Shown here piece by piece: positions 4,491 to 5,822 of a stretch of 5,822 nt of DNA (positions within the stretch are counted from its first letter, which is position 1; the number at the start of each line of letters is the position of its first letter). Both the position numbers and the translations under genes were made by a program. Under the pieces are notes generated by a model. That model saw only the letters and a list, made by a program, of their open reading frames with translations, was not told the DNA's origin and did no database searches. This DNA comes from Candidatus Aminicenantota bacterium. Its GTDB lineage: Bacteria; Acidobacteriota; Aminicenantia; Aminicenantales; Aminicenantaceae. The DNA lies in NCBI GenBank assembly GCA_030620655.1, contig JAUXEH010000199.1:1-5822 (forward strand), in the 5' to 3' direction.

Positions 4491-5822
4491 GTACCCCACC
4501 TCGAGGATTTCCTCTTTGTGAACGAGCCCTATGTCATCCACAGCATCGAACATGTGGGCATGAAGACACGGGAGGAGAGGCAGAAGGCCATGGACGAGGC
4601 CGGCTACAACACCTTCCTCTTGATGTCGGAGGACGTGTCCATAGACCTGCTGACGGACTCGGGCACCTCAGCCATGAGTGTGGATCAGTGGCTGCGTTAC
4701 CTGGATGCCCGGGAAACACCGGCCGCCTCGGACGCCTACTACGACATCCTGGAATCGTCCTGGGAGACGTATGGCCACAAGCATGTCATCATGACACACC
4801 AGGGCCGCGCCGCCGAACACATCATGTCCCAGCTGTTCATAGAGGAAGGGGACTATGTGCCGGGGAACATGTACTTCACTACCACCAAGCTTCACCAGGA
4901 GATGGCGGGCGGCGTCTTTGTGGATGTAATCGTGGATGAGGCGCACCAGACCGACTCGGATTTTCCCTGGAAGGGGAACATCGACCTCGATAAGCTCAAA
5001 GACCTGTACGAAAAGGCCCGCTCAGAGGGCAAAAAGATCGCCTATGTCTCCTACGAGTTCGACGTGAACATGGCCGGCGGTCAGCCCGTCTCCATGGACA
5101 ACATCAAGGAGGTCTATGCCTTCTGTAAGCCGCACGGCATCCCGGTCTTTTTCGATGCGACCCGCTGTGCGGAGAACGCCCGCTTCATTCAGAATCGGGA
5201 TCCCAACTACGAAGATGTCCCGGTGGCCGACATCCTGCTCGAGATGTTCAGCTACGGCGACGGGGCGACCATCTCCAGCAAAAAGGACATGCTCACCAAC
5301 CTGTCCGGCTCCCTGGTCTTCAAAGACAACGAGGAGTGGTACCGGAAAGGGCTGCAGATGCTGCAGCTCTTCGAGGGACCGTCCAGCAGCGGGGGGACCT
5401 CGGCCGGCGACATGGCCGCCCATGCCCAGGGCCTGCGGGAGATGGTGGACGACTCCTACATCAATTCCCGCGTCGAGCAGACAGAGTACCTGGGGGCCCT
5501 GCTCAAGGACGCAGGAGTGCCCATCGTCCTGCCTCCCGGCGGCCATGCCATTTTCCTGGACGCCCGGGCGTTCCTTTCGCACCTCGACCAGGATTTGTTC
5601 CCCGCTCAGATGCTGGCCTCCCAGATCTTCATCGAGACCGGGGTGCGGTCCATGGAGCGCGGGAACGTCAGCAAGGGACGCGACCCGGAAACGGGCAAAA
5701 ATTACCGGCCCGCCCTCGAGCTGGTCCGCCTGACCATTCCGCGGCGTGTGTACACCAAGGGCCACATGAAAGCGGTGGCGGAAGGGATCATCGAGCTCTA
5801 CCAGAAACGGGAAACCATCAAG
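3219..5822 (+). CDS. tandem-fused beta-eliminating lyase (tyrosine phenol-lyase/tryptophanase family), 3'-truncated by window
   Basis: The open frame runs 868 codons to the last base of the window without a stop. Family enzymes are about 456-475 residues; this chain holds two consecutive copies. Copy 1 is residues 1 to about 424, copy 2 about 436 onward, joined by roughly 11 residues. Copy 2 resembles Citrobacter tyrosine phenol-lyase in stretches such as EAGYNTFLL, IDLLTDSGT, NMYFTTT, DATRCAEN, SMERG and VRLTIPRRVY. By comparison about 25 residues are missing beyond the window. Family members are PLP enzymes, cytoplasmic homotetramers built from catalytic dimers, that split tyrosine or tryptophan into pyruvate, ammonia and phenol or indole. 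Copy 1 lacks the PLP lysine, and copy 2 lacks residues normally given to the partner subunit, so the chain looks like a covalent heterodimer with one active site. The fold and fusion are secure; the substrate is not. Transcription is divergent from the oxidoreductase gene. Confidence 0.93.
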   Translation, partial: MAKHEPHKIKSIRHINFSDLPERLEYLRNVDFNVGSLPSSLVTFDMVSQGSSAMSQEQVGALFLGDEAYAGARNFVTLSRRVQEVFGLEFICPIHNLYGGMKLLSAIKVTQDTFVGGNSPAPRGMVEYFGGDYTQFSQDEAGESPGKIDVDDVRRFLAENAGKVPFLYIDLYSGGCFPIAFDTLKTLREAADTAGTLLVIDASCVAQYALHLINHREPLKGKKVSEVVKQVSALAHTIVFDAGQDAMSNVGGFLATNDSGEHEKYQNEVVVFEGLHTYGGMAGRTMEVLAIGLEEMTEDLQTEWIAHQVGFLAATLEEAGIPLHRGSCGVYLRADKILPQAGGHAAAVLSAALYLASGIRAHLEGPYRKNALLPVLIPRRALMNTQLAEIAEAIVEVVKQAEAFPPLDLLNEPDYFYEARYEWIVPHLEDFLFVNEPYVIHSIEHVGMKTREERQKAMDEAGYNTFLLMSEDVSIDLLTDSGTSAMSVDQWLRYLDARETPAASDAYYDILESSWETYGHKHVIMTHQGRAAEHIMSQLFIEEGDYVPGNMYFTTTKLHQEMAGGVFVDVIVDEAHQTDSDFPWKGNIDLDKLKDLYEKARSEGKKIAYVSYEFDVNMAGGQPVSMDNIKEVYAFCKPHGIPVFFDATRCAENARFIQNRDPNYEDVPVADILLEMFSYGDGATISSKKDMLTNLSGSLVFKDNEEWYRKGLQMLQLFEGPSSSGGTSAGDMAAHAQGLREMVDDSYINSRVEQTEYLGALLKDAGVPIVLPPGGHAIFLDARAFLSHLDQDLFPAQMLASQIFIETGVRSMERGNVSKGRDPETGKNYRPALELVRLTIPRRVYTKGHMKAVAEGIIELYQKRETIK
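4524..5822 (+). other. C-terminal lyase copy: PLP-binding catalytic domain lacking donated residues
   Basis: From residue 436 the chain aligns nearly without gaps to tyrosine phenol-lyase from its EPFRIKS start. Retained in-subunit residues are Thr479, Ser481 and Gly482, Gln528 and Arg530 (THQGR), Phe553 and Thr554, Asn617, Asp646 and Arg649 (DATR), the PLP lysine Lys689 in SSKKD, Asn694, His776, Arg814 (the Arg381 position tied to phenol-type substrates) and Arg837 (the Arg404 position binding the substrate carboxylate). Lost are the donated residues: the GDEAYAGS segment reads ARETPAAS, with Pro501 at the Tyr71 position, and the EGMPSYGGLAGRDME loop reads EGPSSSGGTSAGDMA, with Pro721 at Met288 and Gly730 at Arg297. 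A self-dimer of this half would lack the general acid, so it probably depends on the N-terminal half. The C-terminal tail is outside the window. Confidence 0.85.

Noticed and set aside
4491..4523. Possibility of two separate lyase genes with overlapping stop and start
   Set aside because: The frame reads through the junction without a stop, and there is no ribosome binding site plus ATG/GTG here that would start the second copy at its conserved N-terminus.
5022..5765. Long minus-strand open frame (247 codons) opposite the lyase
   Set aside because: It is antisense to strongly conserved lyase motifs (DATRCAEN, SSKKD, VRLTIPRR); G+C-rich coding DNA commonly leaves open antisense frames, and the product has no recognisable domain.
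1..5822. CRISPR array, transposase or prophage genes
   Set aside because: No regularly spaced repeats and no transposase, integrase or phage structural motifs were seen on either strand.

Overview
The window looks like bacterial chromosomal DNA, probably from a Gram-negative anaerobe or a metagenome-derived lineage related to Desulfobacterota/Deltaproteobacteria. That placement is weak. It rests on strong Shine-Dalgarno sites, a secreted CsgG/FlgT-like protein, a KhpA-type RNA-binding protein, a tyrosine phenol-lyase-type enzyme and a REP-like intergenic repeat. There is no rRNA and no intact tRNA to fix the taxonomy.

Left part (1-1860, relatively A+T-rich, everything on the minus strand): in order of transcription there is a secreted CsgG-domain protein (1781-900), a 53-residue very basic small protein (845-684), a KhpA-like KH-domain protein with a GTG start (628-398) and a 35-residue lysine-rich small protein (265-158). 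Just beyond lies a 40-bp fragment matching only the 3' part of a tRNA-Arg gene, from the anticodon loop to CCA (136-97). Such fragments are typical of attachment-site scars left by integrative elements. The two small genes are easily missed, but each has a good ribosome binding site at normal spacing.

Right part (1879-5822, clearly G+C-rich): two divergent genes share a 353-bp intergenic region. On the minus strand is an ornithine cyclodeaminase/mu-crystallin family oxidoreductase (2865-1879). On the plus strand is a very long open frame (3219-5822, 868 codons, running off the window end). The composition changes abruptly near 1865-1879, where a 10-bp direct repeat (AATGGTCTCG) also lies.

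The plus-strand gene is the highlight. It encodes two complete tyrosine phenol-lyase/tryptophanase-like subunits fused head to tail in one polypeptide. Aligned by eye with Citrobacter tyrosine phenol-lyase, the first copy has lost the PLP lysine (now Gln244) and most residues that bind cofactor and substrate within a subunit. It keeps the elements that a subunit lends to its neighbour's active site (GDEAYAG with Tyr69, and the EG-L-x-T-YGG loop). The second copy is the mirror image: it keeps the PLP lysine (Lys689) and the binding residues, but has lost the lent tyrosine (now Pro501) and the lent Met loop (now Pro721). The simplest reading is a covalent pseudo-heterodimer with one composite active site per chain, made of catalytic residues from the C-terminal half and donated residues from the N-terminal half.

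If the enzyme still acts as a beta-eliminating lyase it would release pyruvate and ammonia plus a leaving group such as phenol. The divergent oxidoreductase belongs to a family that includes alanine dehydrogenases and imine reductases, so a joint role in amino-acid breakdown is plausible but not shown.
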